From Arachis hypogaea (lineage: Eukaryota; Streptophyta; Magnoliopsida; Fabales; Fabaceae): a DNA stretch of 64,000 nt. The translations under genes and the position numbers were made by a program. The stretch covers positions 42,840,137-42,904,136 of the forward strand of contig NC_092042.1 in NCBI RefSeq assembly GCF_003086295.3, in the 5' to 3' direction. The number at the start of each line of letters is the position of its first letter. The stretch's first letter is position 1. Positions 9,300-18,782 of this stretch are shown here, piece after piece. The notes under the pieces are model-generated. The model saw nothing but the letters and a program-made list of their open reading frames with translations, did no database searches and was not told where the DNA came from.

Positions 9300-12200
9300 T
9301 GTAACGACCCAACTTCTAGCATGTCTAGAATCATACTAGAAATTGAACATTACCAACTTGTTTTTCTTTTTTTGTATTACTAATTAATAAATATAAGCCT
9401 GTACGTTGTTAAAACACCGCGAGTTTTACAAGTAAATTTTTTTTAAACAAGAATAATTTAAAGTCGCATACCTTCCATATATCAAGGGATAATTAAACAT
9501 TCACATACATAAAACAAAAGATAATAGAATATGGAGCAACACACTATAATATACATCATGTTACAGAAGTGGCTCAGTTATATAAGCATAGAGCTATAGT
9601 ACAACACTCCTAAGTCAGTGACTCATATAGTATGTACATATATGTACATATGACGCCCCAGGGCCTCGCCTGACCAAAAGCCCCTAAGCTGGCACCCAGG
9701 CTAGCCTAACTCTATGATATGCCTATTCCCTCTAATCATGCTAACAAAAGTGAGGGAGACACTCTAATGTACTGAAGTTAGACTAGGCGTCTCAAAAAGT
9801 CTCCTCAATCCTGGTCCAGAGTACCTCACGGAAAACCACCGGGCGAATGGTGATGCTCGCCTGCTGGTGCCTCGCCTGGCTCATCGTCATCGCTGTCAGA
9901 GGAGATAACTATGAAGTTAGGATCTTCCTCTGGATCTTCTTCTTCCTCATCCTCTTCTTCTACCGGAGTGATAGCAGAGGAACCACTGCTGGCCACAAGA
10001 ACCATAAAAGGATAGCTACCAAACAAAATACAGTCGGGAGAATGAGGTGGCGCCTCTATGATCTGATCATACTCATGTCCCTGCTGCTCATCAAAGACAG
10101 GAGGCTCGATCGGCTCAGGTAAAGGATCAAGCTCGGGTGGCAACACAGGAACACCCCTCTCATCAAGGACAAAAGGTGCAAGAGGTGCCTCAGGGATAGG
10201 CTGGGCAGGTATAGGCCCATCAGGTAGAGGAGGTTCAGGTGGAGGAGGATAGTCAAGTGGAGTTGGCATCTGCTCCTCAGGATGAGGTACCCCAGGTCCG
10301 CCGGGGTGTAACCAAGATAAAGGAAAGTCATAGGGTGCATCAGGATTAAAGTATGCTGTCCTAATAGGGTACTGGAAAGGTCTACCACGAACTACATAAT
10401 TACGGATACGAGGTACCACACAGTAGATGTAATACTTGCCGCGCACCGGGTCCTCGTGGATGTACGGTGGATCAATCTCGTAGAATAGGACTCCCGTGTC
10501 CATCTGTAGAGGTGTAAGGGGTAAGAACTGGGGAGTTCTTAGTAAGGTCAGGGTTTACAGTTAAGTTCATTTATAATGTCCGTGGTCATAGAAGTATAAA
10601 TAAATGTAGAGTAATATGTACATAACAGCAATATAAACTAACACATGAACAAGAGAGAAAATAGGAGGTAAATGCACCTTCACACATTAATATGCAATCA
10701 CACAGTTATGCTCAAACAAACAAGGAATAGAACAAGAACACAAGAAAATAAGCAATAAATAATGCACAAACAAGTATGATGCATGTCTGTCCCTACTGCA
10801 GGTAATGAGCTCATTTGTCGGTTTCGACCCGCACCCGACACAATCCGACCCTCCAAGTCAGATAAGGCCTTCCCAGAACTTAATCCCAGATTAAGTACCG
10901 CATACCCTCTACCAAGTGCTCTCGACTTGCAGGGTTGGTATTTGCTCAGGTCTCAATATACCGCAGGTATGCGAGTCAGGCCTCTACCAAGCATTCAGCT
11001 TGCAGGGCTGGTACTACTCTACCGCAGCCTGTCTAGGAAGCAACATCACAATACGGGCGTCCCCACACAACATTCACAAGCATTGTCCGAAGGCTCATAA
11101 CTCACATATAACCATACTTTCCATCACTTAGCAATCATCATAAATCAAGCATTACAACATCACAGAAAGCTCATTCTGCAATTCTCTGTTTACTCTGTAA
11201 GGTCAGGTACACAGCTATATCACTTTTAACTCCTTTTCTTTTTAACATAAACACAGGTTTCAAAATCTTGTTTCTTTACCTCATATACCTCTATATCTTC
11301 TCTTATACCTCTTCTTAGGTGTTTAGTAAAGGAAATTAGAGAATTCTAGACTCAAAACTACCTTCTTGAGGCTTTTAGGAAAAACTGTCTTTTTATCAAT
11401 ATTTTATTATTATTAATAAAATAATGTTATTATTAAAATAATATTATTAATAAAATAATATATTAATATTTTATTATTAAAATAATAATATTTTATTTAA
11501 CTTTCAAAAATTGCATTTTGACCCCCGGACTTCTTGGAAATTGCACTTTGACCCCTATAACTTTTAATAATTGCACTTTAGCCTCTCAACTTATGATTAA
11601 TTAATTTTCAACCCCAAACTTTTTAATAATTGTATTTTGACCCCAAAACTCCATGAATACACGTTTTCATGTTCTTCCAAAAACCAAAAACATTTTTCCA
11701 AAAGTTCATCAGGTTTCTGCTTGATTTTCAGCTAGTTTTTCAATCTTTTTCGGAAACTGATTTGAACCCGATTTTTATCAAACCAAAGGGAAACTTTTCA
11801 GCCATCAAATACACATCAAATAAGCATCAAAAATCATGATTTTCATGGCTGGAATGTCACGTTTTCCAGCAGCACCAACAGCCACTTCAAAACCATCACA
11901 AACATGATTTTCAAACATTAAACAACAAGATTTCATGATCAAACCATCACACAAACACCCAAAACCAAACCTCAAGCAACAAGATCTGATTTAACACTTC
12001 AAGAACACAGCCAATCATTGATTAATTTACCAAACCTTACCTCCTTTGCTGCTGTCCAAGATTGCACCAAAAACAAGCTTCCAGAAGCACTTTTACGCCT
12101 ATTTTAACATCAAAAATAACTTTAGAATCTTATGAAACATGAAGGCTGAAGCTTCATGATGATGAAAAGAAGGTTTTTCTCACCTTAAGGTAACTAGAAA

Positions 12201-13153
12201 TCACGTTTTCTTGGAGCTTTTGGTGATTGAATAAGAGATCCTAAGAGAAAACATGAAGAAAACATCATTAGCTTAAGGAACCACCATGGCCGAATCTTCA
12301 AGGAGGAGGAGCAGCCTTCATACCTTGATTTACTCCATGAAAAGTGACATAGAAATGAAGAGGAGGAAGAGGTGAACACTTTGGTAAGATTATATTTTTG
12401 ATAGGGGTTTCGGTTTGAGAAAGAACGGAGAAAGAAGCTCAGGTGTTCATGGAAGCTTCATGGTTTTCTTTCATGGTGTTCTAAGCTTTTCCAAGAACAA
12501 AAATGATAGCCAAGCTGTCCAAGGGAGGCCGTGGCTTTTGGATGATGATTATCCAAAAGTTACTTGTCAAAATATCTCAGAAAAGGATAATTACTAAAGC
12601 TAGATGTATTAGAACTTAAGTAATTACACTGCTAATGGATAAACATTAAGTTACTTAGTGTAAATGACACTAGTAACTGGATAATCATAAGAATAAAAGA
12701 TATATGATGAAGCATTAGCAGTGCTAAGTTCATCTAAGAATGCCGGTATTATCCGTTACCGGTAGATTTCTAGCTCAGTTATTATATTACTAAACATTAA
12801 TCACAGTAGAGAAGATAATAATATAATATTCTAAATAAAATAATAATATATGAATATTATATTAATATAATTTTTTTCTCGAAATTCGTGACCGGCTCGT
12901 CACATAAAGACTAACCACGGAAATCAGAATTTTGAAATTCGGGCCCGAAGTGGCTCAAAAACGCAACTCTTCGCGATGTGCCTTCTTAGATTAGGAGAGG
13001 TGTCCTGTGCAATCAAGCTGCTGACTCAGCAGCCTGATGACACAGCACCTGTGCAGTGGAGGTGCTTATATGCATAGAAATTCCTAAAAATTCTGTAAAA
13101 AAAATTCGTTTGATCCCGAAAAAGTGCCGTTTCTTCCGGGCTAGTCCGTTACA
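9300..13153 (-). repeat. K 3' LTR
   Basis: A 3854-bp LTR, plus-strand ends TGTAACGACC and CCGTTACA. It aligns along its whole length with 28145-31991. It contains the LTR-encoded ORF (9826-10503) and an AT-rich stretch (11390-11500). It also has a run of lines of the form 'ttgcattttgacccc' (11510-11650), a short degenerate tandem repeat. Confidence 0.9.
9826..10503 (-). CDS. LTR-encoded acidic proline-rich protein (3' LTR copy)
   Basis: A 225-codon ORF lies wholly inside the K LTR, in the sense of the element. Residues 1-60 are mixed and aromatic (starting MDTGVLFYEIDPPYIHEDP). Residues 70-140 are Pro-rich. The last 60 are very acidic (EEEDEEEEDPEEDPN, then ISSDSDDDEPG) with an HHHSPGG tail. 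I recognise no family. The copy in the other LTR (28673-29332) is also open; a length difference of six codons between them is in frame. The ATG follows a pyrimidine-rich stretch ending CTCTACAG, like a splice acceptor, and the stop codon overlaps CC-GTGAGG, like a donor. It could therefore be an exon of a spliced element transcript. Function unknown. Confidence 0.55.
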   Translation of the reverse strand: MDTGVLFYEIDPPYIHEDPVRGKYYIYCVVPRIRNYVVRGRPFQYPIRTAYFNPDAPYDFPLSWLHPGGPGVPHPEEQMPTPLDYPPPPEPPLPDGPIPAQPIPEAPLAPFVLDERGVPVLPPELDPLPEPIEPPVFDEQQGHEYDQIIEAPPHSPDCILFGSYPFMVLVASSGSSAITPVEEEDEEEEDPEEDPNFIVISSDSDDDEPGEAPAGEHHHSPGGFP

Positions 13154-13180
13154 TTCTACCCTCCTAAAAGAAAATTTTGT
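13154..13180 (-). promoter_or_regulatory. K polypurine tract
   Basis: In element sense the bases next to the 3' LTR read TTTTAGGAGGGTAGAA, the expected plus-strand primer, between the polyprotein stop (13191) and the LTR (13153). Confidence 0.75.
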
Positions 13181-13190
13181 CCTCAAAATT

Positions 13191-14221
13191 TCAATTACCT
13201 GAAAAGAGAAACGGGTAGTCTGTTCTCATCTTGTCTTCCAGCTCCCATGTGTACTCTTCAGTCCCAGTTTGTCCCCATGCTACCTTAACCAATGATACTG
13301 TCTTACCTCTAAGCTGTTTGTCACTTCGTTCCACAATCCTGACTGGTAGGGTTTAATATGTCAAGTCGGCTCGCAGCTGTACTGTCTTTGGTTGTAAAAC
13401 GTGGCTTTTGTCAGGATTATACTTTTTGAGTTGTGAAACATGAAAAACATCATGAAGGTTTGACAAATAAGGAGGGAGAGCTACTTGGTATGCTACTGGA
13501 CCGACTCTTTTAAGAATTTGAAAAGGACATAAGTATCGTGGATTCAATTTCTTAGTCCTAAGAGCTCTACCTATTCTAGTCATAGGTGTCACTCTTAAGA
13601 AAATATGGTCACCTTCGTTAAATTCTAAGGGCCTACGCCTAATATCTGCATAGCTCTTTTGTCGACTTTGGGCAGTTTGAATCTTCTCTCGAATGTGCTT
13701 AATCCGTTCGGTAGTTTCTTGTACCAAGTCTGGCCCCAAAATCCTGCCTTCCTCCTTGTCATACCAGCATAATGGTGATTGACACTTTCTTCCGTAGAGG
13801 GCCTCATATGGTGCCATTCCGATACTCTGTTGATAACTGTTGTTGTAGGCAAACTCAATCAATGGCAAGTATTTGTCCCAGTTACCCTGTTGGTCCATCA
13901 CGCAAGATCTCAACATATCTTCCAAGGTACGAATTGTTCGTTATGTCTGTCCATCAGTCTGTGGGTGATATGCTGTACTTAAGTGCAACTTCGTCCCAAA
14001 AGCTTTCTGTAGAGCTCCCCAAAATCTAGAAGTAAACCTTGGATCTCTGTCTGACACAATTGATGAAGGTATTCCATGCAATCGTATTATCTCCTGAATG
14101 TATAACCAGGCGAGTTTCTCCAAGCTGTGACCAATTTGAATTGGTAGAAAATGCGCTGATTTTGTCAATCGATCTACAATTACCCAAATTGCATCATGCC
14201 CGGCAGAGGTTCTTGGTAACC
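13191..14221 (-). pseudogene. K polyprotein, 3' part: integrase core to chromodomain-like tail
   Basis: This continues the frame that is cut by element N. In order: the integrase core with the first Asp in [12 protein letters not shown] and the second in SDRDPRF; GRKCQSPLCW-type sequence; the LKKYNP-type region; and a tail resembling the chromodomain region. Premature stops lie at 13941-13943 (TAA) and 13353-13355 (TAA); the natural end is about 13191. Counting 35 residues after the second Asp, the 13941 stop falls on the codon expected for the catalytic Glu of the DD35E triad. The frame across the N insertion, counting the TAACC duplication once, is continuous. It acts, or acted, in chromosomal insertion of the K cDNA. 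Confidence 0.9.
14217..14221. repeat. Target site duplication of N, left
   Basis: TAACC, repeated at 24442-24446, directly flanks the outer ends of the N LTRs (TGGTGCACG on the left, CTCATCA on the right). Confidence 0.95.
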
Positions 14222-15855
14222 TGGTGCACGAAATTGTGATCAATACTTTTCACAACTCAAATAATTGCCAGTGATGAAACCAAAAACTTGGTGTTCACTA
14301 CCATGGCATAAACACAATTTCGCACAACTAACCAGCAAGTGTACTGGGTCGTCCAAGTAATAAACCTTACGCGAGTAAGGGTCGATCCCACAGAGATTGT
14401 TGGTATGAAGCAAGCTATGGTCACCTTATAAATCTCAGTCAGGCAAACTCAAATGGGTATGGTGATATACGCATAAAACATAAAGATAAGGATAGAGATA
14501 CTTATGTAATTCATTGGTAGGAATTTCAGATAAGCGTATGAAGATGCTTGTCCCTTCCGTCTCTCTGCTTTCCTACTGTCTTCATCCAATCCTTCTTACT
14601 CCTTTCCATGGCAAGCTTAAGCAAGGGTTTCACCGTTGTCAGTGGCTACCTCCCATCCTCTCAGTGGAAATGTTCAACGCACCCTGTCACGGCACGGCTA
14701 TCCATCTGTCGGTTCTCAATCAGGCCGGAATAGAATCCAGTGATTCTTTTGCGTCTGTCACTAACGCCCCGCCTTCAGGAGTTTGAAGCACGTCACAGTC
14801 ATTCAATCATTGAATCCTACTCAGAATACCACAGACAAGGTTAGACCTTCCGGATTCTCTTGAATGCCGCCATCAGTTCTAGCCTATACCACGAAGACTC
14901 TGATCTCACGGAATGGCTGGCTCGTTTGTCAGGCGAGCACTCGGTTGTCAGGCGATCAACCATGCATCGTGTCTCAGGAATCCAAGAGATATTCACCCAA
15001 TCGAAAGTAGAACAGAGGTGGTTGTCAGTCACACGTTCATAGGTGAGAATGATGATGAGTGTCACGGATCATCACATTCATCAAGTTGAAGAACAAGTGA
15101 TATCTTAGAACAAGAACAAGCGAAACTGAATAGAAGAACAATAGTAATTGCATTAATACTCGAGTACAGCAGAGCTCCACACCTTAATCTATGGTGTGTA
15201 GAAACTCCACCGTTAAAAATACATAAGAACAAGAGTGATCATTGGCTTCGGTCCCAGAGAGGGAACCAGAAGAACCAAGATGAGAATACAATAGTAAAAG
15301 GTCCTATATATAGAGAACTAGTAGCCTAGGGTGTACAGATATGAGTAAATGACATAAAAATCCACTTCCGTGTCCACTTGGTGTGTGCTTGGGCTGAGCA
15401 TTGAAGCATTTTCATGTAGAGACTCTTCTTGGAGTTAAACGCCAGCTTTTATGCCAGTTTGGGCGTTTAACTCCCATTTTGGTGCCAGTTCCGGCGTTTA
15501 ACGCTGGGATTTCTGAGGGTGACTTTGTACGCCGGTTTGGGCCATCAAATCTTGGGCAAAGTATGGACTATCATATATTGCTGGAAAGCCCAGGATGTCT
15601 ACTTTCCAACGCCGTTGAGAGCGCGCCAATTGGGCTTCTGTAGCTCCAGAAAATCCGTTTATCAGATTTTTGCTCAGGTCCCTCAATTTCAGCCAGAAAA
15701 TACCTGAAATCACAGAAAAACACACAAACTCATAGTAAAGTCCAGAAAAGTGAATTTTAACTAAAAACTAATAAAAATATACTAAAAACTAACTAGATCA
15801 TACTAAAAACATACTAAAAACAATGCCAAAAAGCGTACAAATTATCCGCTCATCA
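14222..15855 (-). repeat. N 3' LTR
   Basis: 1634 bp, plus-strand ends TGGTGCACG and CATCA. It matches 22753-24441 closely but lacks about 55-60 bases near 15655. It contains three 31-bp-spaced palindrome cores (15431, 15462, 15493). Several short ORFs in it recur in the other LTR and are not genes. Confidence 0.92.
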
Positions 15856-15893
15856 CAACACCAAACTTAAATTGTTGCTTGTCCTCAAGCAAC
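15856..15893 (-). promoter_or_regulatory. N 3' polypurine-like tract with AGGA-loop hairpin
   Basis: In element sense an 8-bp stem (GTTGCTTG and CAAGCAAC; arms 15874-15881 and 15886-15893) closes AGGA, followed by AATTTAAGTTTGGTGTTG, which abuts the LTR at 15855. Confidence 0.82.
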
Positions 15894-16773
15894 TGAAAAT
15901 CAAACAAGATAAAAAAGAAGAGAATATGCTATGAATTCCAAAAACATCTATGAAGATCAGTATTAATTAGATGAGCGGGGCTTTTAACTTTTTGCCTCTG
16001 AACAGTTTTGGCATCTCACTCTATCCTTTGAAATTCAGAATGATTGGCTTCTTTAGGAACTCAGAATCCAGATAGTGTTATTGATTCTCCTAGTTAAGTA
16101 TGATGATTCTTGAACATAGCTACTTATTGAGTCTTGGCCGTGGCCCAAAGCACTCTGTCTTCCAGTATTACCACCGGATACATACATGCCACAGACACAT
16201 AATTGGGTGAACCTTTTCAGATTGTGACTCAGCTTTGCTAGAGTCCCCAATTAGAGGTGTCCAGGGTTCTTAAGCACACTCTTTTTGCCTTGGATCACAA
16301 CTTTATTTCTTTCTTTCTTCTCTCTTTTTTTTTCGTTTTCTTTTTCTTTCTTTTTTCTTTTCGAAATTTTCTTTTTTTCATTGCTTTTTCTTGCTTCAAG
16401 AATCATTTTAATGATTTTTCAGATCCTCAGTAACATGTCTACTTTTTCATCATTCTTTCAAGAGCCAACCTTCATGAACCACAAATTCAAAAAACATATG
16501 CACTGTTTAAGCATACATTCAGAAAACAAAAGTATTGCCACCACATCAACATAATTAAACTGTTATAAAATTCAAAATTCATGCAATTCTTTTCTTTTTC
16601 AATTAAGCACGTTTTTTATTCAAGAAAGGTGATGGATTCATAGGACATTCATAACTTTAAGGCATAGACAATAAGACACTAATGATCACAAGACACAAAC
16701 ATAGATAAACATAAGCACTAAAATTCGAAAAACAGAAAAATAAAGAACAAGGAAATTAAAGAACGGGTCCACC
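15894..16773 (-). other. N untranslated stretch between second ORF and 3' tract
   Basis: About 880 bp without a supported ORF. It has a long pyrimidine run on the plus strand (16300-16400), purine-rich in element sense. The same kind of stretch follows the second ORF in element C (46350-47360), including the 'ccaattagaggtgtcc' segment in reverse orientation. Confidence 0.6.
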
Positions 16774-17898
16774 TTAGTGATGGCGGCTTGTTCTTCCTCT
16801 TGAAGATCCTATGGAGTGCTTGAGCTCCTCAATGTCTCTTCCTTGTCTTTGTTGCTCCTCTCTCATGATTCTTTGATCTTCTCTAATTTCATGGAGGATG
16901 ATGGAGTGTTCTTGGTGCTCCACCCTTAGTTGTCCCATGTTGGAACTCAATTCTCCTAGGGAGGTGTTTAGTTGCTCCCAATAGTTTTGTGGAGGAAAGT
17001 GCATCCCTTGAGGCATCTCAGGGATTTGATGATGAGAGGGGTCTCTTGTTTGCTCCATCCTCTTCTTAGTGATGGGCTTGTCCTCATCAATGGGGATGTC
17101 TCCCTCTATGTCAACTCCAACTGAATAACAGAGGTGACAAATGAGATGAGGAAAGGCTAACCTTGCCAAGGTAGAGGACTTGTCCGCCACCTTATAGAGT
17201 TCTTGAGCTATAACCTCATGAACTTCTATTTCTTCTCCAATCATGATGCTATGAATCATGATAGCCTGGTCTATGGTAACTTCGGACCGGTTGCTAGTGG
17301 GAATGATTGAGCGTTGGATAAACTCCAACCATCCTCTAGCCACGGGTTTGAGGTCATGCCTTCTCAATTGAACCGGCTTCCCTCTTGAATCTCTCTTCCA
17401 TTGGGCGCCCTCTTCACATATGACTGTGAGGACTTGGTCCAACCTTTGATCAAAGTTGACCCTTCTAGTGTAAGGATGTTCATCTCCTTGCATCATGGGC
17501 AAGTTGAATGCCAACCTTACATTTTCCGGACTAAAAACCAAGTATTTCCCCCGAACCATAGTAAGCCAATTCTTTGGATCCGGGTTCATACTTTGGTCAT
17601 GGTTCTTGGTGATCCATGCATTGGCATAGAACTCTTGAACCATCAAGATTCCGACTTGTTGAATGGGGTTGGTAAGAACTTCCCAACCTCTTCTTCGAAT
17701 CTCATGTCGGATCTCCGGATATTCACTCTTTTTGAGTGAAAAAGGGACCTCGGGGATCACCTTCTTCAAGGCCACAACATCATAGAAGTGGTCTTGATGC
17801 ACCCTTGAGATGAATCTCTCCATCTCCCATGACTCGGAGGTAGAAGCTTTTGCCTTCCCTTTCCTCTTTCTAGAGGTTTCTCCGACCTTGGATGCCAT
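16774..17898 (-). CDS. N second ORF: putative plant transposon protein family
   Basis: An open ORF of 374 codons 3' of gag-protease, in the place where Athila elements carry an env-like ORF. The N-terminus is basic (MASKVGETSRKRKGKAKAS). The core holds LTNPIQQVGILMVQEFYANAW, the sequence GKYLVFSPENVRLAFNLP, and DLKPVARGWLEFIQRSIIPTSN. This matches my memory of the family named 'putative plant transposon protein' (PF20167-type). The last 70 residues are a Glu/Gln/Arg-rich likely coiled coil. No signal peptide or membrane segment is visible, so an envelope role is not supported. The homologous ORF in element C (45220-46352) has decayed. It starts 36 bases after an internal hairpin and purine-like tract, which may help express it. 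Function unknown. Confidence 0.8.
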   Translation of the reverse strand: MASKVGETSRKRKGKAKASTSESWEMERFISRVHQDHFYDVVALKKVIPEVPFSLKKSEYPEIRHEIRRRGWEVLTNPIQQVGILMVQEFYANAWITKNHDQSMNPDPKNWLTMVRGKYLVFSPENVRLAFNLPMMQGDEHPYTRRVNFDQRLDQVLTVICEEGAQWKRDSRGKPVQLRRHDLKPVARGWLEFIQRSIIPTSNRSEVTIDQAIMIHSIMIGEEIEVHEVIAQELYKVADKSSTLARLAFPHLICHLCYSVGVDIEGDIPIDEDKPITKKRMEQTRDPSHHQIPEMPQGMHFPPQNYWEQLNTSLGELSSNMGQLRVEHQEHSIILHEIREDQRIMREEQQRQGRDIEELKHSIGSSRGRTSRHH

Positions 17899-17934
17899 AA
17901 ATGGTTATGGAAAAACAAAAAGCAATGCTTTTAC

Positions 17935-17972
17935 CACACCAAACTTAAAAGGTTTGCTCGTCCTCGAGCAAA
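17935..17972 (-). promoter_or_regulatory. N internal hairpin plus purine-like tract before second ORF
   Basis: In element sense an 8-bp stem (TTTGCTCG and CGAGCAAA; arms 17953-17960 and 17965-17972) closes AGGA, followed by CCTTTTAAGTTTGGTGTGG. The tract ends 36 bases before the ATG of the second ORF. It duplicates the structure beside the 3' LTR. Confidence 0.82.
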
Positions 17973-18402
17973 AGAAAAAAGAAGAGAGTAGAAGAAGAAG
18001 AAATGAGGAAGAAGGGAGTGGCTTTGTGTTTGGCCAAAAGGGGGAGAAGTAGTGTTTAGGTTGTGTGAAAATGAAGGAGTGAAGAAGGGTTTAGATAGGA
18101 GTGGGGGAGGGCTTGGTTCGGTCATGTATGGGAGGGTTTGGGTGGGAAAGTGGTTTGAAATTGAATGGTGAGGTAGGTGGGGTTTTATGAAGGATGGATG
18201 TGAGTGGTGAAGAGAAAGATGGGATTTGATAGGTGAAGGGTTTTTGGGGAAGAGGTGTTGAGGTGATTGGTGAATGGGTGAAGAAGAAGAGAGAGAGTGG
18301 TGGGGTAGGTGGGGATCCTGTGGGGTCCACAGATCCTGAGGTGTCAAGGAAAAGTCATCTCTGCACCAAATGGCAAGCAAAATTGCGTTTTTAGCCAATT
18401 CT
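17973..18402. other. N spacer between array and second ORF
   Basis: About 430 bp, A/G-rich on the plus strand and T/C-rich in element sense. Open frames here are of low complexity (Ser/Pro/His-rich), and I do not call them genes. Confidence 0.5.
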
Positions 18403-18572
18403 GGCGTTAAACGCCGGGCTGGTGCCCATTTCTGGCGTTTAACGCCAGCTTCTTGCCCTTTTCTGGCGTTTAACGCCAGTCTGGTACCCCTTTCTGGCGT
18501 TAAACGCCCAGAATGGTGCCAGACTGGGCGTTAAACGCCCATCTGCTAGCCTGACTGGCGTTTAAACGCCAG
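18403..18572. repeat. 31-bp palindrome array in N, 3' of gag-protease
   Basis: Cores of GGCGTTTAACGCC or GGCGTTAAACGCC start at 18403, 18434, 18465, 18496, 18527 and 18557, that is, spacings 31, 31, 31, 31, 30. Most are extended to CTGGCG...CGCCAG. Confidence 0.92.
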
Positions 18573-18782
18573 CAGGTTCTTCCTCCAGGGTGTGCTGTTT
18601 TTCTTTCTGTTTTTCATTCTGTTTTTGCTTTTTCCATTGATTTTGTGACTTCTCATGATCATCAACCTACAAAAAAAAAAACATAAAATAATAAAAGAAA
18701 ATAGATAAAATATAACATTGGGTTGCCTCCCAACAAGCGCTTCTTTAATGTCATTAGCTTGATAGAGGACTCTCATGGAGCC

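Noticed and set aside
9847..10122. Hydrophobic 91-codon plus-strand ORF, possible membrane protein.
   Set aside because: It is the complement of the acidic GAA/GAG-rich LTR ORF; such complements read as Phe/Leu-rich.
14514..14786. A 90-codon ORF in the N LTR, with a near copy at 23045-23317, and similar ORFs at 15401-15643 and 23933-24175.
   Set aside because: They exist twice only because LTRs do. Some run antisense to the element, composition is not protein-like, and matching LTRs of A and C break these frames.
16774..17898. N second ORF as a retroviral envelope gene.
   Set aside because: It sits in the env position, but no signal peptide, membrane segment or glycosylation-rich ectodomain is visible; the sequence fits a plant transposon-associated family.
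18403..18572. Regularly spaced palindromic repeats with varying spacers look like a CRISPR array.
   Set aside because: They lie in plant LTR retrotransposons, the cores are 13-17 bases, spacers share motifs such as TGGTGCC, no cas gene is present, and the same arrays recur in LTRs and in gag coding sequence.
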